Origin: JBKPDV01 sp046728075
GTDB taxonomy: Bacteria > Acidobacteriota > Thermoanaerobaculia > UBA5066 > Gp7-AA6
Reading direction: 5' to 3'
Assembly (NCBI GenBank): GCA_046728075.1
Contig: JBKPDV010000226.1
Coordinates: 1-6,783, forward strand
Length of the DNA: 6,783 nucleotides
Shown here: positions 4,872-6,783 of the stretch, one piece after another
How positions within the stretch are numbered: position 1 is the stretch's first letter
How the letters are laid out: every line of letters begins with the position of its first letter
Position numbers and translations under genes: made by a program
Notes under the pieces: model-generated
What the model was told of the DNA's origin: nothing
Database searches by the model: none
Seen by the model: only the letters and a program-made list of their open reading frames with translations

Positions 4872-5806
4872 CGCGTCCCGCGTTCCGCGTCCCGCGTCCC
4901 GTCTTCGAGGGCCCTTCGCGCGTGATACGAGGATCGCACCAGCGGCCCGGACTCGACGCGCAGGAATCCCATGTCCTCGCCCGCCCGGCGCAACTCGTCG
5001 AACTCCTCGGGCGCGTAGTACCTCTCGACGGGAAGCCGCTTCTCGTAGGGCTGCAGGTACTGGCCGATCGTGACGATGTCGCACCCGACGGAGCGCAGGT
5101 CGCTCAAGGTCTCGATGATCTCTCCCATCGTCTCTCCCAGGCCGACCATGAGCCCGGACTTGGTCCGCATCGCTCCTCCGGTTGCTCGGGCATGCGCGTG
5201 GGCGCGCGCGAGCAGCTCGAGCGACTGGTCGTAGCGCGCCTCCGGGCGCACGCGGTGGTAGAGGCGCCGGACGGTCTCGGTGTTGTGATTCAGGATCTCC
5301 GGGCGCTCCGCCAGGACCGTCTCTAGCGCTGCCGCGTCGCCGCAGAAGTCCGGGATCAGCACTTCGACCGTGCAGCCCGGCACTCTCCGGCGGATCTCGC
5401 GGATCGTCGCGGCGAAGTGGCCGGCCCCACCGTCACTCAGGTCGTCCCGGTTGACGGACGTTACGACCGCGTGCGACAGGCCGAGCTCAGCCGCGGCCTG
5501 GGCGACGCGAGGAGGCTCCTCCGGGTCCAGAGAGCCGGGGCGGCCCTTGCCAACCGCGCAGAACCCACAGTGGCGCGTGCAAATGTCTCCCATCAGCATG
5601 AACGTGGCGGTGCGCTCGCGCGCCCAGCACTCGTGAATGTTGGGGCAGCGCGCCTCCTCGCAGACCGTCACGAGCGACAGGCGCCGCATCATGTCCCGTA
5701 CTTGCTCGTACTCGCCGGTCGTGTTCAGCCGGACCTTCAGCCACTCGGGCCGTTCGAGCCGCGAAGGTCGGTTGGTCTGCTCGACCGTTGGAAGCAGGGC
5801 GCTCAC
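4868..5806 (-). CDS. lipA: Lipoyl synthase LipA
   Basis: A 312-residue radical SAM enzyme that inserts two sulfur atoms into protein-bound octanoyl groups to make lipoyl cofactor. The auxiliary cluster motif C49-x4-C54-x5-C60 (CEEARCPNIHEC) supplies ligands of the sulfur-donating [4Fe-4S] cluster. The radical SAM motif is C76-x3-C80-x2-C83 (CTRHCGFC). NRDDLSDGGAGHF, IPDFCGD, NHNTETVRRLY, KSGLMVGLGE and YLQPYEKRLPVERYY follow as expected. The family's C-terminal RSSYHA (291-296), with a serine that binds the auxiliary cluster, is present. The GTG start at 5806 overlaps the lipB stop by 4 nt (GTGA, 5803-5806), with GGGAG 11 nt upstream; longer starts would run inside lipB. Residues 303-312 (GTRDAERGTR) are encoded by GGGACGC heptamers and are not part of the family core. 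The enzyme acts in the cytoplasm on the product of LipB. Confidence 0.96.
   Translation of the reverse strand: MSALLPTVEQTNRPSRLERPEWLKVRLNTTGEYEQVRDMMRRLSLVTVCEEARCPNIHECWARERTATFMLMGDICTRHCGFCAVGKGRPGSLDPEEPPRVAQAAAELGLSHAVVTSVNRDDLSDGGAGHFAATIREIRRRVPGCTVEVLIPDFCGDAAALETVLAERPEILNHNTETVRRLYHRVRPEARYDQSLELLARAHAHARATGGAMRTKSGLMVGLGETMGEIIETLSDLRSVGCDIVTIGQYLQPYEKRLPVERYYAPEEFDELRRAGEDMGFLRVESGPLVRSSYHARRALEDGTRDAERGTR
4873..4900 (-). repeat. GGGACGC heptamer array forming the end of lipA
   Basis: Four 7-nt units (on plus GCGTCCC, GCGTTCC, GCGTCCC, GCGTCCC) make up the last ten sense codons of lipA, 2 nt before the start codon of the next gene. One unit carries a single substitution. It is the partner arm of the GAGTCCC array at 4828-4855. 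Left and right arms are both exactly four units, as at the other heptamer junction in this window. Confidence 0.88.
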
Positions 5807-6486
5807 GAGAGGATTATCTCCCGGCCAAAAACGCCCGCGAAGTGTCGCAGCACCGACGGAACCAGGTCCGCGGGAGCGACGCGGCGCCCGCTCACATGTT
5901 CGATCGATGTCACCCCTCCGTCGGTGATTCCGCAGGGGACGATTCCGCTGAAGGGATCGAGGGCTTCGTCGGTGACGTTCAGCGCGAATCCGTGCGTCGT
6001 GATCCAGCGAGCGAGATGGACGCCGATCGCGGCGATCTTGTCGTTGCCGACCCACACGGATGTGACCCGCTCTTTCATCGGAGACCGCGCTGCCGGAACT
6101 CCGAAATCCGCGAGCACGCGCAGAAGCACTTCTTCCAGATCCGTGACGTAGCGCTTCACGTCGCGGCGGTCGGGGGAGAGATTCAGGATCGGGTATCCGA
6201 CGAGCTGTCCCGGGCCGTGATACGTGACCTTCCCGCCTCGATTACTCTCGTGGACGTCGATGCCGAGGTCGCGGCAGCGTTCCGGCGAGAGCAGAACGTC
6301 CGAGGCCGACGCGTTTCTCCCCAGGGTGAAGACCGGCTCGTGCTCGAGGAGAAAGAGGGTTTCTTCGCCCCCTTCGGCAACGCTCCGCGCCGCCTCGCCC
6401 TGGAGCTCGAGTGCCTCCGCATAGGCGATTCGCCCGAGCCAGATTGCCCGGGTCGTTCGAGTGGCGCGGTTCGCTGTGGTCGGCAC
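5803..6486 (-). CDS. lipB: Octanoyltransferase LipB
   Basis: A 227-residue cytoplasmic enzyme that moves octanoate from octanoyl-acyl carrier protein to the lipoyl domains of 2-oxoacid dehydrogenases or GcvH, supplying the substrate of LipA. The motif RGGKVTYHGPGQLVGYPI (83-100) is the family signature. K150 in NDKIAAIGVH and C185 in GIVPCGITDGGVTS correspond to the catalytic Lys and acyl-accepting Cys. LEHEPVFTLGR (47-57) is also typical. The start is GTG at 6486-6484; an in-frame TAG lies four codons upstream, so no earlier start is possible, and no close Shine-Dalgarno is seen. It is the first gene of a four-gene operon with lipA. Length is normal and no catalytic residue is missing. Confidence 0.96.
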   Translation of the reverse strand: MPTTANRATRTTRAIWLGRIAYAEALELQGEAARSVAEGGEETLFLLEHEPVFTLGRNASASDVLLSPERCRDLGIDVHESNRGGKVTYHGPGQLVGYPILNLSPDRRDVKRYVTDLEEVLLRVLADFGVPAARSPMKERVTSVWVGNDKIAAIGVHLARWITTHGFALNVTDEALDPFSGIVPCGITDGGVTSIEHVSGRRVAPADLVPSVLRHFAGVFGREIILS

Positions 6487-6556
6487 GCTTGGAGTCTACC
6501 GGACCGTTCCAACGTTCCTCGTCCCTCCTCCGTATTCCCTGCAGGCGGCGCCGCGA
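6487..6556. promoter_or_regulatory. Divergent gap before lipB and the right-edge gene
   Basis: A 70-nt gap between divergent starts, so promoters for the lipB operon and for the right-edge gene are expected here. It is rich in pyrimidines on plus. On minus, GGAGGAGG occurs about 45 nt before the lipB start, too far to serve as its ribosome binding site. No clear promoter hexamers or operator palindrome could be identified. Confidence 0.3.
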
Positions 6557-6783
6557 GTGAATTTTCTTCGCTCCATTCCTTCCCCGCTTTTTCAAATTCT
6601 TCGCGCGGCTCGCACAGGCCTTCTGCGTCTGCTGGGACCGATCGATCGACTCTCGCGAAGTTTCTCGTGGCGGAGGCGGCTGCCGCCCCTGTGGCTACGA
6701 CGCCACTCGGCGCCTTTGGGCGTCTTCTCGTCCGCGTCGCGCGAATTCGACGAGCTGCTCCGGCCGCTCGGACTGCTCCAGGC
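6557..6783 (+). CDS. Probable class I SAM-dependent methyltransferase, N-terminal fragment
   Basis: From GTG 6557 the frame is open to the window edge, giving 75 residues and part of a codon. An N-terminal region with basic and hydrophobic residues (NFLRSIPSPLFQILRAARTGLLRLLG) leads to RRRLPPLWLRRHSAPLGVFSSASREFDELLRPLGLLQ. The LPPLWLRRH-x-F-x-EFDELL-x-L pattern resembles the segment that comes just before the glycine-rich SAM-binding motif I in class I methyltransferases; the motif itself would lie beyond the edge, so the assignment is unproven. The ribosome binding site is weak (AGGCGG) and no ATG is present in frame upstream. The gene is divergent from lipB. Confidence 0.5.
   Translation, partial: MNFLRSIPSPLFQILRAARTGLLRLLGPIDRLSRSFSWRRRLPPLWLRRHSAPLGVFSSASREFDELLRPLGLLQ

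Noticed and set aside
4828..4900. CRISPR-like array
   Set aside because: Units are 7 nt, contiguous and without unique spacers, so it is a tandem repeat and not CRISPR.
4872..5084. Longer N-terminus for the TonB-C-like protein
   Set aside because: It would lie inside lipA and put about 70 Arg-rich residues before a good signal peptide; ATG 4871 gives a clean 4-nt overlap.
5807..6055. Longer N-terminus for LipA
   Set aside because: It would lie within lipB; GTG 5806 gives the normal LipA length and a GTGA overlap.
6639..6648. CGATCGATCG palindrome
   Set aside because: Short, common by chance in GC-rich DNA, and inside the right-edge coding frame.
1..6783. tRNA, rRNA, riboswitch, insertion sequence or attachment site
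   Set aside because: Nothing resembling these was seen on either strand; nearly all of the window is covered by protein genes.

Overview
This is a GC-rich (by eye, not counted) bacterial window with five complete and two edge-truncated genes. GTG starts alternate with ATG, genes are tightly packed, and stop/start codons overlap. A periplasmic TonB-C-like protein and an ArnT-type membrane glycosyltransferase suggest a Gram-negative-type cell envelope. The style would fit Acidobacteriota or a similar high-GC phylum, but nothing here fixes the taxon.

Layout. At the left edge, a minus-strand gene for a small membrane protein (1-215, 3' end missing) diverges from a plus-strand pair. That pair is a PflX-type (COG1313) radical SAM protein (266-1318) followed after 7 nt by a GT39/ArnT-like glycosyltransferase (1326-3137). 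The glycosyltransferase converges with a four-gene minus-strand operon, transcribed lipB (6486-5803), lipA (5806-4868), a secreted TonB-C-domain protein (4871-4059) and a DUF72/YecE-family protein (4062-3163). Each of the three junctions in this operon is a 4-nt stop/start overlap (GTGA, ATGA, ATGA), so translational coupling is likely. A divergent plus-strand gene runs off the right edge (6557 onward); its start resembles the N-terminus of a class I SAM-dependent methyltransferase.

How the genes work together. LipB and LipA form the complete endogenous lipoate pathway: octanoyl transfer from acyl carrier protein, then insertion of two sulfurs. The TonB-C-like and DUF72 genes are co-transcribed with it but have no obvious link to lipoylation. 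The PflX-type protein has no visible glycyl-radical partner here.

Most unusual feature. Three gene junctions carry short tandem repeats arranged as inverted arms. At 1281-1386 and at 4828-4900, two heptamer arrays face each other as 28-nt arms of exactly four units each. The start codon of the downstream gene lies between the arms. One arm is translated as the C-terminal tail of the upstream gene and the other as the N-terminus of the downstream gene. At 3095-3159 an octamer version (19-nt arms, one mismatch) sits between the convergent genes and encodes the end of the glycosyltransferase. A 7-nt unit is not a multiple of three, so a one-unit change in copy number would shift the reading frame of the glycosyltransferase or the TonB-C-like protein. 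The window therefore holds candidate phase-variation loci, or a family of junction-seeking repeat elements.
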